A DNA stretch of 5,036 nucleotides from MWCR01 sp041665165 (lineage in GTDB: Bacteria; Patescibacteriota; Patescibacteriia; 2-12-FULL-60-25), in contig JBAYJJ010000052.1 of assembly GCA_041665165.1 (NCBI GenBank), forward strand, positions 1 through 5,036, in the 5' to 3' direction. A program made the position numbers and the translations under genes. The notes beneath the pieces are model-generated. The model did not search any database. It was not told the DNA's origin and saw nothing but the letters and a program-made list of their open reading frames with translations. Below are positions 1-4,815 of this stretch, one piece after another (position 1 is the first letter of the stretch; the number at the start of each line of letters is the position of its first letter).

Positions 1-441
1 CCCGGAGCCGAGCCCTTCTTGCACTGGCTGGCCATTCGTACTCATGCAACAAATTTTTCCATTGGTACAAATGCTTCCAACCGGCGGGGTGGTCTTTTTA
101 CTGGCTTCTGTATTCGAGCCAGGCATGCACTTGGATATACAGCCAGCAGGCTGGCCATAAGCCTGTCCCACGGACGCACATAAATTATCGTTTGTAATGG
201 ATACGCACGCCGATTGCCCTGCGCCGCAAATACAGCTTATCATTATTTTTGTTGCAGCGCTCGAAGGCACTGCACCCAACGCCTGATTCACTGGTATTTG
301 AGGCGCAACGCATGACGTGTCTTGGCAACCGCCAGATAACCCTGCTGCAGTAATCGCATCTGAACATGCATCGGCCAACGCTGTGTTTGAAAGTGCTAAA
401 ACACCAAGCGCGGCCAAAAACACAATAAAATAATTTCTCAT
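1..441 (-). CDS. Secreted Cys-rich protein, 3' end beyond the window (probable pilin-like partner of the next gene)
   Basis: An open frame of 147 codons begins with ATG at 441-439 and reaches the left edge without a stop, so the C-terminus is missing. Residues 1-23 form a signal peptide: Arg2, a hydrophobic core FIVFLAALGVLAL, and a cleavage motif ALA before Asp24. The mature part is very Cys-rich, with 12 Cys in 124 residues (26, 39, 44, 70, 72, 79, 88, 101, 105, 125, 131, 132), including a CC pair like those in the upstream gene. This suggests a disulfide-bonded domain outside the cytoplasmic membrane. The start lies 1 nt after the stop of the upstream gene, so the two are almost certainly co-transcribed and possibly translationally coupled; no clear Shine-Dalgarno site is present. 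By analogy with that neighbour, a C-terminal two-helix pilin-like membrane domain may follow beyond the edge; this is inference. I cannot assign a biochemical function. Confidence 0.85.
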   Translation of the reverse strand, partial: MRNYFIVFLAALGVLALSNTALADACSDAITAAGLSGGCQDTSCVAPQIPVNQALGAVPSSAATKIMISCICGAGQSACVSITNDNLCASVGQAYGQPAGCISKCMPGSNTEASKKTTPPVGSICTNGKICCMSTNGQPVQEGLGSG

Positions 442-442
442 A

Positions 443-1210
443 TTAAATCTTTGCGCCCAAAGAAGAGACCAAATAAGTCACGATTGTCCAAGCCGCCATG
501 ATGAGCACCAGGCCAAGAGCTGATTGGACCAAGGCTTTTTGGCCCTTTTGCGTCCAAGATGGACGGCCAAAGGCCATAATATACATAGCGCCTCCGTAGA
601 CGAAAGCGAATAAGAAAAGCGCGCCAGCCAAGCCCATCAAGAACTGCGCAAACATCACGGCCTTTGCTACCAAATCGCTGATCTGGCAATCGCCTGTGGC
701 TTCGCAGCCTAAATTGGTCATGCCGCCTGGCTCAGGCACAACACCCTGATTTGCAGTTGTTGGATTTGGCGTTGCACCACTCGCTTTAAATGCCGCAGCC
801 CCGCCTCCACCGCCGCCAGAAGTTCCGCCCACTTCTGCTCCAGCTTCGCAACAGTGCCCGGGCTTTGGCGGATTTGATGTTGTATTGCAAGAACCAGCAT
901 AACCAGTCCAGCCTGTTGGGCAGGCTATGCCATTTTCATCAGAAAAACACTGGCCAACCGGGCAGGCACTACCCTCTGAACAGCAGATGCCCGCTCCATA
1001 AGACGTGGTGCATGAACCTGGCACAGTCTGCCAGCCAGCCGGGCAAGTTGGGTTGAACTTACTTGTCCAACACTGACCCACGGCACATTTGGATGCGGCC
1101 TGTGCGGCGCTAGAAAAGATGAGAAGATAAAAAGATAAAAAGATAAAAAATCCTAGGCCGTAGACAACAGACGATAGACGATAACTTTTAGACAATAGCT
1201 TAGGATTCAT
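443..1210 (-). CDS. Cys-rich exported protein with C-terminal VirB2/TrbC-like pilin domain
   Basis: The 255-residue protein has an N-terminal signal sequence (hydrophobic residues 15-32, likely cleavage after AQA at 36-38). It is followed by two tandem Cys modules, 42-77 and 83-121, both with spacing C-x4-C-x8-C-x10-C-x(8 or 11)-CC. A Gly/Ala/Pro/Thr-rich linker spans about 124-165. The C-terminal domain has two membrane helices (about 184-208 and 226-250) around a short loop with GGAMYIMAFGRPSWTQKGQ. That helix-loop-helix layout matches the VirB2/TrbC-like pilin domain of type IV secretion systems, which is common in Patescibacteria with added Cys-rich ectodomains. Its likely place is the cytoplasmic membrane with the Cys modules outside, perhaps in a pilus or surface structure. 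ATG at 1210 is the only start that keeps the signal sequence; the next Met is residue 164. Oddly, codons 3-29 are written in short tandem DNA repeats. The pilin fold is well supported; the function is not. Confidence 0.88.
   Translation of the reverse strand: MNPKLLSKSYRLSSVVYGLGFFIFLSFYLLIFSSAAQAASKCAVGQCWTSKFNPTCPAGWQTVPGSCTTSYGAGICCSEGSACPVGQCFSDENGIACPTGWTGYAGSCNTTSNPPKPGHCCEAGAEVGGTSGGGGGGAAAFKASGATPNPTTANQGVVPEPGGMTNLGCEATGDCQISDLVAKAVMFAQFLMGLAGALFLFAFVYGGAMYIMAFGRPSWTQKGQKALVQSALGLVLIMAAWTIVTYLVSSLGAKI
1126..1149. repeat. Perfect 8-bp tandem repeat, three copies
   Basis: The unit GATAAAAA occurs three times without mismatch at 1126-1133, 1134-1141 and 1142-1149. It lies inside the signal-sequence codons of the pilin-like gene, where the complementary strand encodes its Phe/Leu-rich hydrophobic core. 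Because 8 is not a multiple of 3, gain or loss of a unit would shift the reading frame. Confidence 0.85.
1154..1202. repeat. Degenerate 7-bp tandem array (TAGACGA type), seven units in phase
   Basis: Units starting at 1154, 1161, 1168, 1175, 1182, 1189 and 1196 keep exact 7-bp phase. Most begin TAG and four carry AGAC (TAGACAA twice, CAGACGA, TAGACGA); the unit at 1182 has drifted most. The array fills codons 3-19 of the pilin-like gene directly after its ATG. Confidence 0.75.
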
Positions 1211-1221
1211 AGAACGCTTTC

Positions 1222-1266
1222 AGGACGCTTGGGACGTTAGGGATGCTAGGGACGTTATGGACGTTA
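1222..1266. repeat. 9-bp tandem array between two operon genes
   Basis: There are five units of 9 bp with consensus GGGACGTTA, at 1222, 1231, 1240, 1249 and 1258; 1231 and 1249 are identical. A further decayed copy is possible at 1211-1221. The array fills almost all of the gap between the solute-binding gene and the pilin-like gene, and its last unit supplies the TAA stop of the solute-binding gene (1264-1266). In that gene's frame the next units give further stops (TAA, TAG, TAA). Confidence 0.8.
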
Positions 1267-2694
1267 TTGAGTAGCGGTCATTGTCTGCGAAACTTCAGAT
1301 TGCGCATTCGACAAAACTTTTTGCAGATCTTCATCCGCGGCTGTAGCTCCGTTATTGATCATCTTGGCAAAAGATTTTTCCATGGCAGCAGGATCCATGC
1401 CTTTGTACCATGAGCTTGAGGTCAATACCTGAGAAGCAAAAACACCCAGCTCCTCATCATCCAATTGGCCTTCAAGCAAAGACTTATGAGCGGCCGGGCG
1501 CTTGGCTAAATCCAAAAACTTTTTCTCATTGTCAGGCGTGGTCATGAAATTCAACAAGTTCCAGGCTGTATCAGTGTTCTTGGATTTTTTAGCCACGACC
1601 CAGACCCAATAATTGGCATAATTGACTGTCGGGTTCTCTGAAATCTGCGGCAACTTGGCAATGCTCAAATTCAGTTTCGGGGCCCGCGCCTTGATCAAAG
1701 GCAAGTGATAAGAATAACCAAAGAAAAATGCGACTTGGCCCTGGATGAATGCGTCCAATGAATTCGGCATGTCAGCACTCCACGTGTAAGAATCCTTATC
1801 CGGCTTGGCAAAATCCAAATAAAAACGCAATGCCTGCACGCCCGGCACTTCTGTAGCCGTATCAGCCAAAGCTGCTGGCATCTGGGCAAAAGTCGGGTAG
1901 CCATCATCGCTAGCCATGATGGTGCGGTTTTGCATCATCAGCGCTGACAATATGTCTGTAGACCTCTCAACATTGTCGGCCAAGCCCAAGGCTGCACCAG
2001 CCTGGATTAATTTGCCCTGGTCATCCACGCGCACGATCCTCTTCATGGTGGATTGGAACGTATCCCAGGCAGCCGGAATCGTGGCCACGCCCGCGCTATT
2101 GAGCAAATCCTTATTAACAAACATAGCCAGCGTATCTACGGACATGGGAAGTGCCACAATTCTGTCTTCTAATTTTTGGTTCTCGCCCTCGGCTGCCATG
2201 TTGAGTCTTCTAATTACGTCCTTGGCGACTACATCCGGATACGCATCCCGCAATTCCTTAAGCGTGGGGCTTTTTTCATTCTTCAAAACCAAAGTTTCGC
2301 TTTGGTTGGTCGCGCCGCCCGAAACATACCTGTACACCATGCTGGTGAACGGAGGCATGGGCTCTATTTTGGAAAGATATTTGCCGATCCAGGTGTTATG
2401 GATCAAAAAGATATCCGGTCCCTTGTCCTCGGCCAGGCCATTCAAGACTGCGCTCTCATATTCCTCCAGCCTGAACCTGCGGTAGTTGATTGTGATCTGC
2501 GGATGAGCAGCCCTGTAGGCCTGAATGATGGGCGCATAAGCATCTTCATCATCCACCACTGCCCAAATATTCAAAGTTTTCGGCTTCATGCCAGCCACTG
2601 TGGCCGCGTCGGGTGCGTTGGTGCAGCCAGCGCCGATTAACACTGAAAGTACAAGCGGCAAACCTAATAGTTTTCTAAAAGAAAATTTACGCAT
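1264..2694 (-). CDS. Extracellular solute-binding lipoprotein, ABC transporter family 1
   Basis: The 476-residue protein resembles family-1 (sugar-type) ABC solute-binding proteins. Residues 1-23 form a lipoprotein signal peptide with Arg2, Lys3, Arg7 and Lys8, a hydrophobic core, and a lipobox-like GAGC with Cys24 as the lipidated residue; Gly at -3 departs from the usual Leu. The first lobe starts at LNIWAVVDDEDAY (41-53), followed by the DIFLIHN strand (94-100). ALPMSVDTLAMFVNKDLL (181-198) is the typical family segment in which a residue run leads to the named 'mature' half of the fold. DAFIQGQVAFFFGYSY (314-329) matches the conserved D-x-F-x-x-G-x-V-A-hydrophobic motif, and NYWVWVVAKKSKNTDTAWNL (361-380) the C-terminal lobe. 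Length is normal for the family. No permease or ATPase gene is in the window, so substrate and transporter partners are unknown. It leads a probable operon with the two exported Cys-rich proteins. Start ATG 2694 follows a good promoter at very short distance. Confidence 0.9.
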   Translation of the reverse strand: MRKFSFRKLLGLPLVLSVLIGAGCTNAPDAATVAGMKPKTLNIWAVVDDEDAYAPIIQAYRAAHPQITINYRRFRLEEYESAVLNGLAEDKGPDIFLIHNTWIGKYLSKIEPMPPFTSMVYRYVSGGATNQSETLVLKNEKSPTLKELRDAYPDVVAKDVIRRLNMAAEGENQKLEDRIVALPMSVDTLAMFVNKDLLNSAGVATIPAAWDTFQSTMKRIVRVDDQGKLIQAGAALGLADNVERSTDILSALMMQNRTIMASDDGYPTFAQMPAALADTATEVPGVQALRFYLDFAKPDKDSYTWSADMPNSLDAFIQGQVAFFFGYSYHLPLIKARAPKLNLSIAKLPQISENPTVNYANYWVWVVAKKSKNTDTAWNLLNFMTTPDNEKKFLDLAKRPAAHKSLLEGQLDDEELGVFASQVLTSSSWYKGMDPAAMEKSFAKMINNGATAADEDLQKVLSNAQSEVSQTMTATQ

Positions 2695-2711
2695 AATAGC
2701 AAGGCTATTAT
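2693..2711. promoter_or_regulatory. Perfect 8-bp inverted repeat between -10 box and start codon
   Basis: ATAATAGC and GCTATTAT flank a 3-nt spacer. The palindrome covers most of the -10 box and reaches into the start codon of the solute-binding gene. A protein bound here would block RNA polymerase, so an operator is a fair guess, but no regulator gene is nearby and the role is inferred from position alone. Confidence 0.45.
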
Positions 2712-2736
2712 ACCACAGGCTCGAAATTCATGTCCC
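2707..2736 (-). promoter_or_regulatory. Promoter of the solute-binding/pilin-like operon
   Basis: The minus strand carries a perfect TATAAT (2712-2707) with extended TGG before it (2715-2713) and a weaker -35 GGGACA (2736-2731) at 18 bp. Only 12 nt separate the -10 box from the ATG, so the predicted RNA has a leader of about 5 nt and no Shine-Dalgarno site. The -10 box includes the stop codon of the transposase remnant. Confidence 0.6.
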
Positions 2737-3016
2737 CGTCTTCCCATTGTCTCGGATTATCCGCGATATACGTACGAATACGATCAATTTCATCATCATC
2801 TCGCACAATATGTTCGAAATAATTCCGCTGCCATAATCGCCCTGGGAATGATGGCCAATCTTGATCATGCACCCCACGAATATATTCGTCGGTCGTCAAC
2901 GATTTATACGCCCCGATAACATCCCCCACCGGCATTGGTATTACGGATTGGGCACCCACGGTATTTATGGATGGGCACCCACAAGGGCGTGCCCCTACGG
3001 GAATCGCCCCAACGGA
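2708..3016 (-). pseudogene. C-terminal remnant of a REP-associated tyrosine transposase (Y1/RAYT family)
   Basis: The frame is open from directly after the ychF stop to TAA at 2710-2708. The recognisable part (about 2708-2959) reads GDVIGAYKSLTT, then PGRLWQRNYFEHIVRDDDEI and DRIRTYIADNPRQWE. This matches the end of Y1-type transposases of the RAYT group, whose usual signature is near WQRNYYEHIIRDE...IRxYIxxNPxxW. The stretch 2960-3016 translates as a Gly/Ala/Pro-rich linker like the variable region of this family. The N-terminal half with the catalytic HUH histidines (the PNHVH-type motif) is absent, replaced by ychF on the same strand, so the gene is truncated and cannot be an active transposase. 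A GTG at 2959 could start an 83-residue product, but nothing suggests it is used. RAYT proteins normally mobilise REP sequences; a REP-like repeat lies about 1.2 kb away (4207-4301), though no link between them is shown. Confidence 0.85.
2945..2994. repeat. Direct and inverted GGGCAC repeats inside the transposase remnant
   Basis: GGATTGGGCACCCAC (2945-2959) is nearly repeated as GGATGGGCACCCAC (2969-2982). The second GGGCAC (2973-2978) also pairs with GTGCCC (2989-2994) around a 10-nt loop. Such GC-rich short repeats are typical of the linker region of RAYT genes. There is no T-run after the stem, so I do not call it a terminator for ychF. Confidence 0.55.
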
Positions 3017-4105
3017 TTAACCCACGCGGAAAAATACAACGTCGCCGTCTTTCATTATATATTCTTTGCCCTCAACGCGGACCTTGCCCTTGTCTCTCGC
3101 GTTGTTCCAGGTGCCGCAATCGATAAAATCTTGGTAACTTAAGACTTCGGCGCGGATAAAACCCTTTTCAAAATCCGTATGGATCACGCCTGCGGCCTGC
3201 GGAGCTGTCATGCCCTTCTTGATGGTCCAGGCTTTTGTTTCCATCTCGCCTGTGGTCAAAAACGTCATCAAATCCAAAGATTTGAAAGCTGTCACGATCA
3301 GCTGATCCAAGCCGGACGATTCCTGACCCATGGCCTGCAGATATTCCTTTTTCTCCTCTGCCGTCATATCCAAAAACTCTGATTCCATTTTGGCGCAGAT
3401 AGGCACAACCATCTCGTCTAACGTCGACGTAGTACGTGGTACGTTGTACGTTGTACGATCTTGAAGTTGTTCCTCACTCACGTTTAATACGTAAATCATC
3501 GCTTTAAGCGACAACAAGGAAAGTGATTTTAAAGCTTTCATCTCATCCTCGGTCCATTCTAAAAACCTCAAAGGTTTAGCTTGTTCCAAAGCGACTTTGG
3601 CTTTTTCCAAGGCTGGCACAAGAATCTCAAGCTCTTTTGTCTTGCCTGCTTTCAATTGTTTGGCTGCTGTGTCCAATCTTTTTTCTACAACTGCCAAATC
3701 TGCCAAAGCTAATTCCACGTTGATTGTTTCCATATCGCGCTCCGGGTTGACTGAGCCGTCAACGTGAATCACGTTCTTGTCTTCAAAGGCGCGCAAGACT
3801 TGCACGATCGCATCCGTGTCCCTGATGTTAGCTAAAAACGCATTGCCCAAACCCTGGCCTTCGGATGCGCCTTTGACCAAGCCGGCAATATCAACAAACT
3901 CAATCACAGCCGGCACAATGCGCCCGGATTTTGAAATGTCTGATAAAGGCTTGAGGCGCGCGTCCGGCACTTCCACTACTCCGACGTTCGGATCAATCGT
4001 GCAGAACGGAAAATTCGCGCAATCCACTGCCTTTTTGGTGATAGCCTTAAAAAGCGTTGATTTGCCCACATTTGGCAGGCCCACGATTCCTATTTGTAAT
4101 GGCAT
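3017..4105 (-). CDS. ychF: Ribosome-binding ATPase/GTPase YchF
   Basis: The 362-residue protein is complete (E. coli YchF is 363). It has an Obg-type P-loop GLPNVGKS (9-16), the TIDPNVGVVEVPD stretch typical of YchF (36-48), and a G3 region DIAGLVKGASEG (72-83). NVSE (208-211) stands at the G4 position; the family is known for NxxE in place of NKxD and for preferring ATP. A helical coiled-coil region covers about 130-180. A C-terminal TGS domain (about 279-361) contains AWTIKKGMTAPQAAG, IHTDFEKGFIRAE and VEGKEYIMKDGDVVFFRV. YchF acts in the cytoplasm on ribosomes and is nearly universal. The oddity is residues 217-230 (RTTYNVPRTTSTLD), which are encoded by a 7-bp DNA repeat in place of the usual sequence between NVSE and the VVPIC strand, with almost no change in length. 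ATG 4105 is fixed by the MPLQIGIVGLPNVGKS start. A promoter lies directly upstream. Confidence 0.97.
   Translation of the reverse strand: MPLQIGIVGLPNVGKSTLFKAITKKAVDCANFPFCTIDPNVGVVEVPDARLKPLSDISKSGRIVPAVIEFVDIAGLVKGASEGQGLGNAFLANIRDTDAIVQVLRAFEDKNVIHVDGSVNPERDMETINVELALADLAVVEKRLDTAAKQLKAGKTKELEILVPALEKAKVALEQAKPLRFLEWTEDEMKALKSLSLLSLKAMIYVLNVSEEQLQDRTTYNVPRTTSTLDEMVVPICAKMESEFLDMTAEEKKEYLQAMGQESSGLDQLIVTAFKSLDLMTFLTTGEMETKAWTIKKGMTAPQAAGVIHTDFEKGFIRAEVLSYQDFIDCGTWNNARDKGKVRVEGKEYIMKDGDVVFFRVG
3432..3459. repeat. 7-bp tandem array (GTACGTT) inside ychF
   Basis: Four units lie in exact phase at 3432, 3439, 3446 and 3453 (GTACGTG, GTACGTT twice, GTACGAT), preceded by related ACGTCGACGTA at 3421-3431. 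The minus strand encodes the RTTYNVPRTT segment of YchF from this array. Confidence 0.85.
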
Positions 4106-4113
4106 AATTGCGC

Positions 4114-4148
4114 AACTATAAACTCACAACTGACAACTGACAAGAGTT
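4114..4148. repeat. 7-bp tandem array (AACTGAC) in the ychF leader
   Basis: Units at 4114, 4121, 4128 and 4135 (AACTATA, AACTCAC, AACTGAC twice) are in exact 7-bp phase; the next unit, AAGAGTT, has diverged. The array starts 8 bp upstream of the ychF ATG and provides both the -35 and -10 hexamers of its best promoter. Confidence 0.8.
4115..4143 (-). promoter_or_regulatory. ychF promoter
   Basis: On the minus strand TTGTCA (4143-4138) and TATAGT (4120-4115) are separated by 17 bp, and each matches consensus at five of six positions. The -10 box ends 9 nt before the ATG, giving a predicted leader of only a few nt with no Shine-Dalgarno site. Confidence 0.55.
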
Positions 4149-4180
4149 GCCCAATAAAATTAAAGTGACAAAAACTCTTG
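4141..4180. repeat. 8-bp inverted repeat upstream of ychF
   Basis: CAAGAGTT (4141-4148) and AACTCTTG (4173-4180) are perfect reverse complements around a 24-bp AT-rich spacer. They sit just upstream of the -35 box of ychF and overlap the end of the 7-bp array. This could be a regulator site, or a hairpin ending the hicB-like transcript; there is no clear T-run to favour a terminator. Confidence 0.4.
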
Positions 4181-4206
4181 CCATCGTTTCGAGGGTCCAT
4201 CCCTTA

Positions 4207-4301
4207 GTCATTGCGAACGAACAGTGAAGCAATCTCATACCGGAACACTGAGGTACTTCAGCTAATTAGTAAGAGATTGCCACGCTATCGCTCGCAATGA
4301 C
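4207..4301. mobile_element. REP/MITE-like element with long imperfect inverted repeats
   Basis: The left arm 4207-4236 starts GTCATTGCGA and ends CAATCTC. The right arm 4273-4301 is its imperfect reverse complement, starting GAGATTG and ending TCGCAATGAC. The 36-bp centre holds a smaller near-palindrome, CTGAGGTACTTCAG (4248-4261). The arm sequence is like the GTCATTGCGAGCGAAG...CAATCTC palindromes scattered in intergenic DNA of many bacteria (recalled, not searched). It carries no coding sequence. As RNA it would fold into a long hairpin between the hicB-like gene and ychF. No convincing target duplication is visible. Confidence 0.75.
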
Positions 4302-4346
4302 GACAAGAGGTCGAGATGATTAATAAGTCTTTTTATCTGCGTAATT

Positions 4347-4535
4347 TTATACGACTACCCTTAATTTTTTTAACTCATCATTGGGTGCGTCTTCAAGATA
4401 CAGCTCAACCGCTTCTTTCAAATTCTTTTCAGCTGATTCGAGCGTTTCGCCCTGTGAGGTGACTCCGAGTTCTACGCAGTATCCTACATAAAATTTGCCG
4501 TCGCCATGATAAGTAGTAGTTAACTTTAAGGTCAT
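4347..4535 (-). CDS. Small HicB-like antitoxin-family protein, no HicA in view
   Basis: The 62-residue protein consists of one HicB-like partial RNase-H fold: a strand LKLTTTYHGDGKFYVGYCVEL, a turn VTSQGETLESAEKNL, and a helix KEAVELYLED. This is the typical pattern of the HicB/UPF0150 family, in which a conserved cPelG-x-x-(S/T)QGET motif leads into an alpha-helix. HicB antitoxins neutralise HicA mRNA interferases, and many carry an extra C-terminal DNA-binding domain, which is missing here. No HicA-like frame with its usual GGSHH motif is seen on either side within the window, so this is either a solitary family member or a leftover of a toxin-antitoxin pair. It has its own good promoter and a start at ATG 4535 without a Shine-Dalgarno site. 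The family assignment is firm; an antitoxin role is uncertain. Confidence 0.88.
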   Translation of the reverse strand: MTLKLTTTYHGDGKFYVGYCVELGVTSQGETLESAEKNLKEAVELYLEDAPNDELKKLRVVV

Positions 4536-4544
4536 AATATAGTC

Positions 4545-4572
4545 AGTATAGCAATAAAAACGTACTCGTCAA
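4545..4572 (-). promoter_or_regulatory. Promoter of the HicB-like gene
   Basis: On the minus strand TTGACG (4572-4567) and TATACT (4550-4545) lie 16 bp apart, with an extended TGC just before the -10 box. Each hexamer matches consensus at five of six positions. The -10 box ends 9 nt before the ATG, so the transcript is predicted to be leaderless or nearly so. Confidence 0.65.
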
Positions 4573-4671
4573 ATAAAATAGCTATGTCCAAAATGCGTGT
4601 TCATTATAAGGCCTATCCACTGCCCCTACATTATATATATGCAGTGTCGCATTCCCAAGGCGGTCATGACA

Positions 4672-4700
4672 TTGACTTTTCCCGATTTTTGTGCTTAAAT
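4672..4700 (+). promoter_or_regulatory. Promoter of the plus-strand lipoprotein gene
   Basis: TTGACT (4672-4677) and TTAAAT (4695-4700) are separated by 17 bp, with an extended TGC (4692-4694) before the -10 box. Transcription from about 4707 would give a leader of about 110 nt to the ATG at 4816. The spacer 4573-4671 to its left is AT-rich and holds nothing else that I can assign. Confidence 0.5.
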
Positions 4701-4743
4701 AAAGGCATAGTTCGCAGCTTGAAAACTCGCTTAAATTCTTACT

Positions 4744-4799
4744 CAGGCACATTGCCTGGGCAAGCCAACACGCTCCAATCAGAATATTCTGTGTGGAGC
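4744..4799 (+). promoter_or_regulatory. Structured 5' leader of the lipoprotein gene
   Basis: Two hairpins can form in the predicted leader. CAGGC (4744-4748) pairs with GCCTG (4754-4758). GCTCCA (4772-4777) pairs with TGGAGC (4794-4799), enclosing the palindrome AGAATATTCT (4781-4790). CTCC at 4773-4776 could instead pair with GGAG of the Shine-Dalgarno site (4805-4808), so two exclusive folds with opposite effects on translation are possible. No known riboswitch class is recognised. Confidence 0.35.
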
Positions 4800-4803
4800 A
4801 CCC

Positions 4804-4811
4804 GGGAGGTG
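4804..4811 (+). promoter_or_regulatory. Strong Shine-Dalgarno site
   Basis: GGGAGGTG ends 4 nt before ATG 4816 and fixes that start. It is the only clear Shine-Dalgarno site before any gene in the window. Confidence 0.8.
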
Positions 4812-4815
4812 CAGC

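Noticed and set aside
185..689. Minus-strand frames 185-367 and 438-689
   Set aside because: They are out-of-frame readings of the two Cys-rich exported protein genes, whose frames have signal peptides and domain structure.
1126..1266. CRISPR-like array
   Set aside because: The repeat units are 7-9 bp with no spacers between them, far from CRISPR repeat-spacer structure, and they lie partly in coding sequence.
1916..2640. Long plus-strand open frames opposite the solute-binding gene (1916-2485 and 2176-2640)
   Set aside because: They are antisense to a well-supported gene, have no family features, and are explained as shadows of its codon pattern.
2973..2994. Hairpin GGGCAC/GTGCCC as a ychF terminator
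   Set aside because: The stem is only 6 bp with a 10-nt loop and no T-run follows, and it lies within the open frame of the transposase remnant.
2861..3142. Plus-strand frames across the transposase remnant and ychF end (2861-3142, 2935-3126)
   Set aside because: They cross two unrelated minus-strand coding regions and have no recognisable features.
4139..4309. Direct repeat GACAAGAG (4139-4146 and 4302-4309) as target duplication of a mobile element
   Set aside because: The interval includes part of the ychF 7-bp array and does not match the borders of the 4207-4301 palindrome, so chance is the simpler explanation.
4630..4658. Second minus-strand promoter (TATAAT at 4635-4630, TTGGGA at 4658-4653)
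   Set aside because: The -10 box lies in a simple TA-repeat run and the -35 match is weak; a better promoter for the HicB-like gene is nearer at 4545-4572.
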